Of a DNA stretch of 64,000 nucleotides, positions 35,431 through 43,501 are shown piece by piece. The stretch is from Bdellovibrio sp. KM01 (GTDB lineage: Bacteria > Bdellovibrionota > Bdellovibrionia > Bdellovibrionales > Bdellovibrionaceae): positions 2,294,001 to 2,358,000 of the forward strand of contig NZ_CP058348.1 in NCBI RefSeq assembly GCF_013752535.1, in the 5' to 3' direction. Numbering within the stretch: position 1 is the stretch's first letter; every line of letters starts with the position of its first letter. A program made the position numbers and the translations under genes. The notes beneath the pieces are model-generated. The model saw only the letters and a program-made list of their open reading frames with translations, was not told the DNA's origin and did no database searches.

Positions 35431-36255
35431 CTAAACACGTTTCAGAGAAGCCCCTAAAGCGAAAATGCTTTGCTGACTTTTTCCGTGCAAATACTCCTGA
35501 ACTCCCGCCAAAACCAACTTAAAAGAAGGCCCGACCTTCACCATCCCGGCATCCGTTTTTATCACATCTGTTCCTAGCAACTGATCTTCTGCTACCAGAA
35601 CTCGCTGATTGAAGTCCTGGGGGCCCAACTCATCCCGCTCGCCATAACGATTGAGTTCAATATTACGAACTCCAGACACCATAAACCCTGCGTGAGGTTC
35701 GGTGCTGACCACCCAATGCGCCTTCGCTCCTTCGGCGGTTCCCAGCAAAGAGTGCCCCGTACCGACAGCCCCAATCACGGCTGATACGGCAGCTCCCATA
35801 AACGCTGCAGCCCGCTGACCCAGGGAATGATAGTGACGGCGCTTTTGAAAATCAAAAAGCTGATCAAAACGAACACTTCCCGGTTGCTCGAGCAAAAACT
35901 TTTCGTAGTTGGGATAGATATTGGCCATGTCCTCTTGAAAAACTTCAGCACCCTGGGAGGTCAGAAACTCCACCAGGGAGGGCATAACAGTTTTTGGCAC
36001 GAACAATGTACAGCGAAGCCCTCGCTCTTTGCAGTAGTGAGCTAAAGAAACGGCTGTACTCCCCGCACTGACTTCAGAAATTATGGAGCCTTTTGCCACT
36101 CGTCCAGAATTAAAAAGAAAAGAGATCTCCCCTTCGACCATATGATCTTTCATAGAGCCGCCGGGATTTTCCCCTTCCAAAGAAGTAAAAACGCGGTTGC
36201 CGTCCCGAAGATTTAATTCGGGAGCGACAATTTCAACAATTCGAGACTGAGGCAT
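35431..36255 (-). CDS. Divergent cysteine-synthase-like PLP enzyme
   Basis: This 274-residue protein has the fold-type II PLP signatures in degenerate form: the Schiff-base Lys36 in NPGGSMKDH, an asparagine-loop equivalent SAGST (63-67) where OASS has SGNTG, the phosphate loop GAVGTGHS (162-169), and GPS (242-244) near the PLP nitrogen. It is shorter than CysK/CysM (about 300-320). Beta-replacement chemistry on serine-type substrates is likely, but the product is open (cysteine, 2,3-diaminopropionate or another amino acid). Its ATG shares one base with the stop of the adenylyltransferase gene upstream, so the two enzymes are made together. Confidence 0.8.
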   Translation of the reverse strand: MPQSRIVEIVAPELNLRDGNRVFTSLEGENPGGSMKDHMVEGEISFLFNSGRVAKGSIISEVSAGSTAVSLAHYCKERGLRCTLFVPKTVMPSLVEFLTSQGAEVFQEDMANIYPNYEKFLLEQPGSVRFDQLFDFQKRRHYHSLGQRAAAFMGAAVSAVIGAVGTGHSLLGTAEGAKAHWVVSTEPHAGFMVSGVRNIELNRYGERDELGPQDFNQRVLVAEDQLLGTDVIKTDAGMVKVGPSFKLVLAGVQEYLHGKSQQSIFALGASLKRV

Positions 36256-37106
36256 TAGGCAACAATCGGTTTATCAGCGTGTTTCAAGTTCTCAGGAATA
36301 TTCAAAGCGCGTGCTTTGTAAGACGCTTCAAAGATCGTCGTTTTCACTTGGGCCACATCCACGAAAATTCCGTTGGGAGAGTGCACAGTTTTACCCATAC
36401 CCACAACATTTTTCGCGATTTCCGACGCAGCTACCGCAGCCGAAGTTTCCCCACCAGGAGTGACAAACGGAATATAAGAGGAGCGATCCATTGCATGAAT
36501 CAACTGACCCCAGAGGTATGTCGGAACTTCTGGACAGATGAAGCGCAAGAATCGAGACAGATTTTCTTCATAAGGAAGTTTATCTGAAATCCCCGTTTGC
36601 TCAGCAAATGACGGAGTGTTTTTATTAAATACCACCACAGAACCAGAAAATCCCAAAGTCGCACAAGAGGCTACGGGGATTCCACGTTTATGAGCTTCCA
36701 CATTCAAAGCCAGCTTATCTTCCATGGCAAACAGATCCACCACGTCCACAACCCAGTCGACACCTTTTAAGAATTCATCCAAATTAGCTTTCTTAACGCC
36801 CTCAGGGAAAACTTTAATTTTCACAGCAGGATTGATCGCGCGAGCTTCCGCCAAAGAACACTCGTCCTTGCGCATACCAATAGTTGTTTCTTTCGCCATA
36901 CGCTGACGATTGATATTCGTTCTTTCGAAAGTATCCGGGTCAGCAATATGGAAATTTTCAAATCCCATACGAACCAGATTGATAAAAATTGAACCACCCA
37001 AACCCAAACCACCAACAGCGATTTTTGTGTTTTTCATTTTCTCAAGCTGGGCTTCTGTGAAAATGCCGATGCTGCGAAGAAATCTTTCTTTGTAATGTTG
37101 ATCCAT
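36255..37106 (-). CDS. Lone ThiF/MoeB-type adenylyltransferase (E1-like)
   Basis: AAGGAG before the ATG at 37106 decides the start; the product is 283 residues. It has the Rossmann glycine loop (VGGLGLGG, 31-38), Asp58, NINRQ (64-68) with the ATP-site Arg, and Asp124 in VVDLF. E1-like enzymes adenylate a C-terminal carboxylate, usually of a ubiquitin-like sulfur carrier (ThiS, MoaD) or a peptide (MccB). The two CXXC zinc pairs of MoeB/ThiF are absent. No ThiS/MoaD-like gene is visible nearby, so the substrate is unclear. It is coupled to the PLP gene, as ThiF-CysM pairs are in thio-metabolite pathways. Confidence 0.85.
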   Translation of the reverse strand: MDQHYKERFLRSIGIFTEAQLEKMKNTKIAVGGLGLGGSIFINLVRMGFENFHIADPDTFERTNINRQRMAKETTIGMRKDECSLAEARAINPAVKIKVFPEGVKKANLDEFLKGVDWVVDVVDLFAMEDKLALNVEAHKRGIPVASCATLGFSGSVVVFNKNTPSFAEQTGISDKLPYEENLSRFLRFICPEVPTYLWGQLIHAMDRSSYIPFVTPGGETSAAVAASEIAKNVVGMGKTVHSPNGIFVDVAQVKTTIFEASYKARALNIPENLKHADKPIVA

Positions 37107-37136
37107 GATGAGCTCCTTCAAATTATTTTTGAACGA

Positions 37137-37206
37137 AATAAAATTTTGTGTGCAACAACAATTTATTTATGCAGATAATCTGAAAGAAGACTAATAAAAT
37201 TTTATT
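37137..37206. promoter_or_regulatory. Divergent AT-rich promoter region with repeated AATAAAATTTT sites
   Basis: A perfect 14-bp palindrome AATAAAATTTTATT (37193-37206) lies 16 bp before the ATG at 37222. Its first 11 bases recur at 37137-37147, close to the adenylyltransferase start on the other strand. The spacing is 56 bp. This pairing between divergent genes suggests a shared regulator of both transcripts; it could also just be promoter AT-richness. Confidence 0.4.
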
Positions 37207-37221
37207 TAGCTTTAACTCGAT

Positions 37222-37992
37222 ATGGTAAAAGCGGAGCCCATCTTGAAAAACCTCAATGATTTATTTCAGCTTGTGATTTTAGATTCTCCCATCGAAAACT
37301 GGGAAAATAGTGACACTCAAAATGTCTTCGCAAAAATGGTGACTTTAAAAAAGAAAGGCTATGAAAGCTGCTACCAGCAAGGCGTTCTACCTGTGGACAC
37401 TTCTGATTTTTTTGCGACGCACGTGATGCTTTTTGCAAAAGAAGACAACCAGGAATTAACCCCCGTAATGGGATACAAAACAATATCTCTTAACAAGTGC
37501 CGTGAATTCAATCAGACTTTTCCGGGCCTGGCGCTAGTGACCAACGCAAAAATGCCTGAGCATATTGAAGTCCTGAATGGCATCATCTCTCGCTGTGAAA
37601 AAGAAAATCGCAACCTGGCTTACCTAGGATCGTGGACAAAAAATCCACACTACGACGTCCCTGCAAATATAAACTTAAAAGACGCTTTTCGCGCCTTTTA
37701 CCGCCAAGTCTATCGTGAGCAAAACGTGCATGAAGTTGTGATCGGGGGCACTCTTCGTTTTCGTACCGAAAAATTATTTTTCGAATTAGGTCACAGACCC
37801 CTCGAAGCAAACGGCGCTCCCCTTTCACACATCCACGTTGCCCACTTAGTGAAGGAACCAGTGTTGGTGATGCACTCGACGAAATTTAACGACGATGCGA
37901 CTGTAGCTGCCGAAAAAATGTGGGCTGAAGTTTGGAACAACCGGGTGGAAATTGGTGCGGCAGAGATTAAGAAAATGCCTTTGGCGGTTTAG
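37222..37992 (+). CDS. Unrecognised protein, possibly a GNAT/N-acyl-amino-acid-synthase-like acyltransferase
   Basis: The 256-residue product has no signal peptide or membrane segment. A strand pattern (HVMLFAKEDNQELTPVMGYKTISLNKCREF) and the later EVVIGGTLRFRTEKLFFELGHRPL recall the GNAT-like fold of autoinducer and N-acyl-amino-acid synthases, but no acetyl-CoA P-loop is convincing, so this is a guess. The ATG at 37222 has no ribosome-binding site; a TTG at 37243 has GGAG before it. It is divergent from the adenylyltransferase/PLP pair and ends overlapping the V4R-like gene by 4 nt. Confidence 0.55.
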   Translation: MVKAEPILKNLNDLFQLVILDSPIENWENSDTQNVFAKMVTLKKKGYESCYQQGVLPVDTSDFFATHVMLFAKEDNQELTPVMGYKTISLNKCREFNQTFPGLALVTNAKMPEHIEVLNGIISRCEKENRNLAYLGSWTKNPHYDVPANINLKDAFRAFYRQVYREQNVHEVVIGGTLRFRTEKLFFELGHRPLEANGAPLSHIHVAHLVKEPVLVMHSTKFNDDATVAAEKMWAEVWNNRVEIGAAEIKKMPLAV

Positions 37993-38873
37993 TGTTTGTG
38001 ATTTTGAAAAGTAATTTCGAAAACGCAGGCTTGCGCTCCCTTGTGAGCGCAGCACTTTTCGACTACACGGGCCTGAGCTTGACCCAAATATAATGGTGCA
38101 GATGCCATCATGCCCGCCTTCAAGTGGCAGACATGTTCATTGCCCAGATGTTTTACGCGCATTTCATCTGCGACGTCTCTTTCCGAAGTCACTTCTAACA
38201 AAGCTCCCTGCTCATCAAGACTCAAAAAGCGATAACGGCAGTTCTTTTCATAAAACTTAAGACAATCACTCCACATGTGCTCGATGATTTCTCGGGCGCT
38301 TGCCATCTGCCCATAATGATCACCCAAGATTGTGGTGGCATTACCAACGTACGTGTAAAGCCCCATGGCAAAAAAGTCTTTGGCTTGAAAACGACGTTTC
38401 GCCAAGTAAGTGAGAGTATCAGAAATCACCCGCATGCTGATCGTCGCAAAGGGATCCTGCAAAACCGACTCGCTTAAGCCCAAGTGCTTTAAAATATCAA
38501 AGCGCAACTTCCAACCGTGATATCTTTCGATATATTCAAAAGTGGTGATCGTCGTGCGACGACGGCCATAATTTGCATAGGTATAAGGTTCAGGCAAAGC
38601 CCAGGATGACTTTTGATCCGCGCGAATTTGCAAATCGTGATAGTCGACTTCCCCGAAAAGAATCTGCTCGGGCGAATAAAGAATCTGATCGGAAATACGA
38701 ATCAACGAATGCTCAGATAGCTTGCGCTGACCAGTGCGGATAAGAGTGTAATCCCACCAGCTCAGGTCCAAAAGCTCCTGCCACTGATTCTCTGAAAACT
38801 GAGAAACCTGGCGGATGCGCTCCAATGTATCGAAGGACAAAGACTTGCCCATTCGTGCAACCGTTGTATTCAT
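37989..38873 (-). CDS. HTH and V4R-like sensor/regulator
   Basis: GGAG before the ATG at 38873 sets the start; the product is 294 residues. The N-terminal part (about 10-80) looks like an XRE-type helix-turn-helix (FSENQWQELLDLS... RKLSEHSLIRISDQILYSPEQILFGE). The C-terminal part ends in HLKAGMMASAPLYLGQ followed by KCCAHKGAQACVFEITF, which resembles the V4R/4-vinyl-reductase domain, a small-molecule-binding fold in which C-terminal Cys can bind a cofactor or metal. It could regulate the neighbouring ThiF/PLP/acyltransferase-like genes in response to a ligand. This link rests on adjacency only. Confidence 0.65.
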   Translation of the reverse strand: MNTTVARMGKSLSFDTLERIRQVSQFSENQWQELLDLSWWDYTLIRTGQRKLSEHSLIRISDQILYSPEQILFGEVDYHDLQIRADQKSSWALPEPYTYANYGRRRTTITTFEYIERYHGWKLRFDILKHLGLSESVLQDPFATISMRVISDTLTYLAKRRFQAKDFFAMGLYTYVGNATTILGDHYGQMASAREIIEHMWSDCLKFYEKNCRYRFLSLDEQGALLEVTSERDVADEMRVKHLGNEHVCHLKAGMMASAPLYLGQAQARVVEKCCAHKGAQACVFEITFQNHKH

Positions 38874-39048
38874 GACGCTCCAAATGACGCTGTGGGTTCT
38901 ACATGGAATCCAGGCCACCTAAAAGCACTTTCTGTACTCACCTTTGTTTATTTAGGGTTCTAAGGGACCACCCGTGCGGTTTTTACAGGGGTCTGAGAGC
39001 GGGATTTACCTGACAGGCCGCCATTCCATCATTTAAGGTGGGGGGAGC

Positions 39049-39387
39049 ATGTCACTTTCAGAAGTTCAAATTACAGATCAGATCACGGGTACCGGCGAAG
39101 TTGCCAGCAAAGGTGCTTTGGTTTTCATTCATTATACGGGCACTTTAAAGGACGGAACCGTCTTTGATTCATCCCACACTCACGGTCGACCGTTTGAGTT
39201 CGTGGTGGGCTCTAAGAAAGTCATTCAAGGCATGAGCCAGGGAGTCCTTGGTATGAAGGTCGGTGGCAAGCGCACCCTGCAAATTCCTGCCAGTCTGGCC
39301 TATGGTGAGCGCACCATGGGTAAAATCCCTCCCCATTCTGATTTGATCTTCGAAGTAGAGTTACTGGAGTCGCGCCCTCGCGAATAA
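39049..39387 (+). CDS. FKBP-type peptidyl-prolyl isomerase
   Basis: The 112-residue single-domain protein has the FKBP core: VFIHYTGTLKDGTVFDSS, PFEFVVGSKKVIQGMSQGVLGMKVGGKRTL and SLAYGER, with LIFEVELLE at the end. It speeds proline isomerisation in folding proteins; no signal peptide is seen, so it is cytoplasmic. GGGGGAG precedes the ATG. Confidence 0.95.
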   Translation: MSLSEVQITDQITGTGEVASKGALVFIHYTGTLKDGTVFDSSHTHGRPFEFVVGSKKVIQGMSQGVLGMKVGGKRTLQIPASLAYGERTMGKIPPHSDLIFEVELLESRPRE

Positions 39388-39440
39388 TCCTCAAGATACA
39401 GCGTCTGGCCACCAAGGCATTGCTATGCTACACTTGCTGT

Positions 39441-40049
39441 ATGTTGAATTCATTTTTTCCCAACCACGATTTTAAAGCCTTGCTCTTTGACTTTGACGGC
39501 ACGGTTGCCGACACCATGCCTGCTCACTTGGGCGCATGGAATAAGGCACTGGCTAAGTATTCGTTGTCTTTAAGCCGCGAGCAGCACCAAGCCTGGGCCG
39601 GCCGCCCCACTCATCGGATTGTTGAAATGATGAACGAGCTTCACAAGGCGACCATTGATCCACAGCAGTTCTTGGCGGAAAAAGAAGTTCACTATCTTTC
39701 CTCCCTGCATGAAGTAAAAACCATCACATCGGTGATGGATGTGATCACTCACTATCATGGCAAAGTTCCTATGGCGATCGTGACTGGCAGTCGTCGCAAG
39801 ATCGTGGACCTGACAATGAAACAACTGAATCTGCATTCCTATTTTGATTTATTGGTTTGTGCGGAAGACTACACCCAAGGAAAACCCGCACCGGATTGCT
39901 TCCTGATCGCGGCATCAAAACTTAATATCGCTCCCGCAGAGTGTTTGGTTTTTGAAGATGCGGTTTTGGGTATGCAAGCCGCCCACTCTGCCGGCATGAA
40001 ATGCCTGATGGTGGATGAACAGTACAGCCTGACCCACACACGAAAATGA
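39441..40049 (+). CDS. HAD-superfamily phosphatase/phosphoglucomutase-like
   Basis: The 202-residue protein has the HAD motifs DFDGTVADT (motif I, nucleophile and acid Asp), TGSRRK (motif II) and the Lys of KPAPDCF followed by EDAVLGMQAAHSAGM (motif IV). The cap insertion after motif I is of the phosphoglycolate-phosphatase/beta-phosphoglucomutase type. The substrate cannot be told from sequence. I use the ATG at 39441; a possible -10 (TATGCT at about 39424) is very close upstream, so the message may be leaderless. Confidence 0.9.
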   Translation: MLNSFFPNHDFKALLFDFDGTVADTMPAHLGAWNKALAKYSLSLSREQHQAWAGRPTHRIVEMMNELHKATIDPQQFLAEKEVHYLSSLHEVKTITSVMDVITHYHGKVPMAIVTGSRRKIVDLTMKQLNLHSYFDLLVCAEDYTQGKPAPDCFLIAASKLNIAPAECLVFEDAVLGMQAAHSAGMKCLMVDEQYSLTHTRK

Positions 40050-40070
40050 CTTTAAGGTCGGTGGAGAGCA

Positions 40071-40101
40071 AAAAAAATCCCGAACAGTGTCGGGATTTTT
40101 T
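40071..40101. terminator. Bidirectional rho-independent terminator
   Basis: AATCCCGA and TCGGGATT form a stem around ACAGTG, with seven A before it and a T-run after. It lies between the plus-strand HAD gene and the minus-strand tRNA-Cys gene and can terminate both. Confidence 0.92.
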
Positions 40102-40127
40102 GAAGCGCGAAATTTAAAAAGAAAAAT

Positions 40128-40201
40128 TGGAGGTGACGAGCGGACTTGAACCGCTGTAGCAGCTTTTGCAGAGCTGAGCCTAGCCACTCGGCCACATCAC
40201 C
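40128..40201 (-). tRNA. tRNA-Cys (anticodon GCA), CCA encoded
   Basis: The minus strand folds as a cloverleaf: acceptor GGTGATG with CGTCACC (one G-U), D arm GCCGAGTGGCTAGGC, anticodon stem CAGCT/AGCTG with loop CTGCAAA (anticodon GCA), T arm AGCGG TTCAAGT CCGCT, discriminator T, then CCA at 40128-40130. Length is 74 nt with CCA. The Cys-tRNA synthetase gene is also in this window at 61383. Confidence 0.97.
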
Positions 40202-40259
40202 CCAGAGTGATTTCGAAGGTCTAATCTATGTTAAATCAGTCGTTTAAGTCAATCTAATC

Positions 40260-41708
40260 CTAGCATCCGAGTCTTTTGAGGGCCTCGACCGGTTCGAAGG
40301 TCATTTTTAGGGCAGTCTCTACATGGTGGGGCTGCAGCTTTTCGACCTGTTCAAGGTCCGCCATGGTTCTTGCGACTCGGAGCGTTGCGAGCTCGCGACG
40401 GCGACTGGATATCTCCTTGGGGAAGAGCTCCTTCATATAAAAGCTGGGAAGATCCGAGACGAGCTCTTCATAGTTCCAACGACTGGATAACTTTTTAAAT
40501 CGCTCATCCACCACCGACTGCCGGGCGCGAAACATGCGACTGGCTTCAAGCTTCGCCAGTATCTCCGCACCCGATACGGACTCACCTTCTTCGCGTTTTT
40601 GCGTAAAGAACGTGATGTGAAAGCGATCCACTAAGGGACCCGAGAGTCTTTCCATATAAGACTGACATTTTTTTAAAGACCTGCCGCAGACGACTTTGGA
40701 TTTGGGAACCCAGTCGCCACAGGGACAGAGATTCGTCGTCGCAATCATTAAGGACTCCGCCGGAAACTCCTCAACGAAACGACCGCGACGGATGCGAATC
40801 ATGGATTCCTCCATGGGTTCCCGTAAAGACTCCTGAGCACGCACGTTGAATTCCAAAAGCTCATCCAAAATCATCACACCTTTATGGGCCCGAGTGATTT
40901 CCCCCTTAAAGGGTGGCACACCCCCACCGATCAACCCAAGAGCGGTGGTCGAGTGATGGGGATGAACCACGGGACGCCAGCGAAGAGGGGCTTCACTGCC
41001 ACCCCGGTTGTTTTTTGAAATTGTATGCATGTCTTCCTGAGTGGGAGCAGCCAAGAGCGCCGATAAAGTCCGAGCAATCGTACTTTTCCCGGAGCCCGCG
41101 GGACCTGCGAGCAAAACGGAGTGTTCTCCCAAAGCGATAATCTCTAACAGCCGCGCCTGCCTTTGCGGAAATTGAAGATTTAAATCACTTTCAGGCCTGC
41201 GCACTTCGTATTGTCTGGGAACTGCTGCCACCTCCACGGGTTCACGAACATCCTGCAAACAACTCATGACCCGTCGATCAAATACCGCCACAGAGTTTTG
41301 CGACTGCCCTGTCCATACCGGAACATTTTCGTCAGGCTCAAAATCTGTAGGCAAATCTTCGGGTTCATAGACTTCACCAAGTAATCCCAACTCCCCGTAC
41401 ACCATCACATTCTCTGAGGGTTTCGGAAGCTGCTCTGACTCCCATAATATCCCTAAGGCCACGGCCAGCTCCAAACCGCGCGAGGATTTTTTTAAGTGAT
41501 TGGGACGAAGATTCACCAACACCTGTTGCGCTTTCGGAAATTCGAAACCCTGGGCACGGATGGCACTTTTAATACGATGGATGCTTTCGCGGATTCCCTG
41601 ATCCGGGAGTCCTAAGAATTGAATTTGCGGCAGTCCCGCAGTGAAATTGATTTCAACCTCGACAGGAACCAGGGCTTCATTTTCGCGAATCAGAGATTTG
41701 ATTTTCAT
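40260..41708 (-). CDS. comM: YifB/ComM-family Mg-chelatase-like AAA ATPase
   Basis: The ATG at 41708 (MKIKSLIREN) gives 482 residues; longer frames run through a terminator hairpin. The N-terminal Lon-protease-like fold domain (about 1-170) has LVPVEVEINFTAGLPQIQFLGLPD, and the AAA+ part has Walker A GPAGSGKST and GVMILDELLEF. ATTNLCPCGDW and a C-terminal Mg-chelatase extension follow. ComM/YifB promotes branch migration during natural transformation. I see no ribosome-binding site. The terminator hairpin 14 nt upstream leaves no room for a separate promoter. Confidence 0.92.
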   Translation of the reverse strand: MKIKSLIRENEALVPVEVEINFTAGLPQIQFLGLPDQGIRESIHRIKSAIRAQGFEFPKAQQVLVNLRPNHLKKSSRGLELAVALGILWESEQLPKPSENVMVYGELGLLGEVYEPEDLPTDFEPDENVPVWTGQSQNSVAVFDRRVMSCLQDVREPVEVAAVPRQYEVRRPESDLNLQFPQRQARLLEIIALGEHSVLLAGPAGSGKSTIARTLSALLAAPTQEDMHTISKNNRGGSEAPLRWRPVVHPHHSTTALGLIGGGVPPFKGEITRAHKGVMILDELLEFNVRAQESLREPMEESMIRIRRGRFVEEFPAESLMIATTNLCPCGDWVPKSKVVCGRSLKKCQSYMERLSGPLVDRFHITFFTQKREEGESVSGAEILAKLEASRMFRARQSVVDERFKKLSSRWNYEELVSDLPSFYMKELFPKEISSRRRELATLRVARTMADLEQVEKLQPHHVETALKMTFEPVEALKRLGC

Positions 41709-41721
41709 GAATCGCACTAAA

Positions 41722-41757
41722 AGCAAAAAAAAGCCCACAACTGGTGTGGGCTTTTTT
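41722..41757 (-). terminator. Rho-independent terminator after xer, touching the comM start
   Basis: AAGCCCACA and TGTGGGCTT form a 9-bp stem around ACTGG, with a long A-run to the left, so it terminates minus-strand transcription from the Xer gene. The comM ATG starts only 14 nt further on, so this hairpin sits in the comM leader. Confidence 0.88.
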
Positions 41758-41792
41758 CGCAAAATCACTGAATGTTAAAACCGAAGATCGGA

Positions 41793-42671
41793 TTATTTCT
41801 CTACTTCCGCCATCTGGGAAAGTGGATGATGTTCCTCGATTGTACGAGTCATCGTGTTCGTCGTCACATTCGTGTAGATCTGAGTTGTCTGGATACTTGC
41901 GTGCCCCAACAACATTTGGATCGAACGAAGATCCGCGCCACTTTCCAGCAAAGCCGTGGCGCAACCATGACGGAAACGATGTGGGTTTACCGGTTCAGCA
42001 AAACCCGCACGTGTCGACCAGCTTGCAAGCCATCTCCACACGTCCACACGAGACGGACGGTGACCACGGTCGTTGATCAAAATCGAAGGACTGTTTTCTT
42101 TCATCAGCACAGAACGGTGCTCACGAAGATAAGTCGTCAATGTCTCTGCCAGTTTTTCAGTCAAAGGCACCAAACGCTCCTTACTGCCTTTACCCAAAAC
42201 TTTGATCCAACGATCTGTTTGGTTAAAGTCAGTGACGTTCAAACCAATCAATTCAGAAACACGGCACCCCAGGCCGTACAAGAACAACAACGTCAATTGA
42301 TTGCGTGCTGTCTTAACCGGATCTGTCACTTCGGCTGCATCGAAAAGCTGCTGAAATTCTTGCGGAGTTAGAACTTTCGGAAGACCTACTTTGACTTTGG
42401 GGGGGCGCAGTTCGCGCAGCTCCGGGCTGTTATGGCCACGAGTCTCGCAGAATTTAAAGTACGTGCGCAAAGACGAAATCACACGCGCTTGGGAGCGAGT
42501 GGAAAGCTTATGCTTTTTCATAAATTCGTAAAAGCCGGTCACGTTGTTATGGGTTTTGCGATACTCAATATAGAGTTCCAGATCACGGCGATAAGCCATC
42601 ACCGTATTTTGGGAACGTCCACGCACATTTTGTAGTTCATCAAAGAAGTCGATCCAAAGAGGTAGTTCCAT
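41793..42671 (-). CDS. Tyrosine recombinase of the XerC/XerD family
   Basis: From the ATG at 42671 the product is 292 residues. It has the N-terminal SAM-like core-binding domain (about 1-90) and a catalytic domain with Arg137 (GCRVSEL), Lys161, His231 and Arg234 (HRFRH), His257 (LLGHASI) and the nucleophile Tyr266 (TQIYTNV). Length and motif spacing match the chromosome-dimer-resolving XerC/D, not an integron or phage integrase. There are no attachment-site repeats or phage genes beside it. Which of the two Xer partners it is cannot be told. Confidence 0.9.
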   Translation of the reverse strand: MELPLWIDFFDELQNVRGRSQNTVMAYRRDLELYIEYRKTHNNVTGFYEFMKKHKLSTRSQARVISSLRTYFKFCETRGHNSPELRELRPPKVKVGLPKVLTPQEFQQLFDAAEVTDPVKTARNQLTLLFLYGLGCRVSELIGLNVTDFNQTDRWIKVLGKGSKERLVPLTEKLAETLTTYLREHRSVLMKENSPSILINDRGHRPSRVDVWRWLASWSTRAGFAEPVNPHRFRHGCATALLESGADLRSIQMLLGHASIQTTQIYTNVTTNTMTRTIEEHHPLSQMAEVEK

Positions 42672-42733
42672 AGCTAATATTAGAACCAGACTTTGGGCTA
42701 AGCGCAAGAAATATTATGTCACCATTTGAAAAT

Positions 42734-42772
42734 AAAAAACGCCCTTCACTGCGAGGTCAGTGAAAGGCGTTT
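42734..42772 (-). terminator. Rho-independent terminator
   Basis: AACGCC-TTCACTG and CAGTGAA-GGCGTT form a 13-bp stem interrupted by one mismatch around CGAGGT; on the minus strand it ends in TTTTTT. It follows the stop of the secreted lipoprotein gene at 42798. Confidence 0.88.
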
Positions 42773-42797
42773 GCGATTTAAAATCTATTTTTCCGTC

Positions 42798-43433
42798 TTA
42801 GTTGAAAGTTCCACCAAAGACAGGGCTGCAATTGATACCGTTTGCTTGCGCCACATGGATACCACCTGGAGGAATTGCTACCAAGCGATTGCCATTGATC
42901 ATACCACCATTCACTTCCATGATGATATTCCCTGGGTTCGCAACCAATCTTACTGTCGACATCATACCTGCATAAGCCATCGTACCCGGAGTCACTGTAT
43001 CAACAGTGTATGTGCCCGGAGCGACCTGACAGCCTGAACCGTAAAGATCGTACCAGTTCACTCCTACAGTCATCGTTCCTTGGAACGCCACTGGGCCTGA
43101 ATACTGATTCAAGTTAGTACCAATATTAGAGTAACCTGGATAACCATACCCCGGATAACCGTTGGTATAAGTACCGTTGTAAGCTGTCGCGCCATTATCC
43201 ACGATCACATTCAAAGACAAAGAAACCGAATTCATCGGATTCACACTTTGAACAGAACCGAATTGCTGGGCATTTGCGAACCCTACACCGTTCGTCCAAA
43301 CAGTTCCTGCTGGGACGCCACCGCCTCCGTCATTGCCTTGGCAAGCTGCCATGAATGCTGAAATAGCCAGCATCGCAATCAGCTGCATGATCAATGTCGG
43401 AAAACTTACTTTGCGTAAATTAAGTTTATCCAT
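42798..43433 (-). CDS. Gly/Tyr-rich lipoprotein, unknown function
   Basis: GAGGAG precedes the ATG. The 211-residue protein has a lipobox (FMAAC), a GGGG linker, and a mature part rich in Gly, Asn, Val and Tyr with a short PGYGYPGY repeat (about 97-105). Two later cysteines (SGCQ and NGINCSP) may pair. No known domain is apparent. It lies just downstream of another lipoprotein gene on the same strand but shows no sequence likeness to it. Probably an envelope or surface protein. Confidence 0.6.
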   Translation of the reverse strand: MDKLNLRKVSFPTLIMQLIAMLAISAFMAACQGNDGGGGVPAGTVWTNGVGFANAQQFGSVQSVNPMNSVSLSLNVIVDNGATAYNGTYTNGYPGYGYPGYSNIGTNLNQYSGPVAFQGTMTVGVNWYDLYGSGCQVAPGTYTVDTVTPGTMAYAGMMSTVRLVANPGNIIMEVNGGMINGNRLVAIPPGGIHVAQANGINCSPVFGGTFN

Positions 43434-43470
43434 ATTTTACTCCTCGTTTAAAAACCGTTCTAAAATTCGC

Positions 43471-43491
43471 ACTCCAGCCAGGCCGGAGTGT
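43471..43491. other. Hairpin between the two lipoprotein genes
   Basis: CACTCC-GCC pairs with GGC-GGAGTG in a compact GC-rich hairpin. On the minus strand it is followed by CGAATTTTAG, a weak T-run, so it could be a leaky terminator or an mRNA-stability element. Confidence 0.45.
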
Positions 43492-43501
43492 TTAAAGTTA
43501 A

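Noticed and set aside
41793-42671. Xer recombinase as an integrase of a mobile element
   Set aside because: Motif spacing and size fit chromosomal XerC/D; there are no att repeats, phage or cargo genes beside it, and the nearby tRNA-Cys is intact without a direct repeat.
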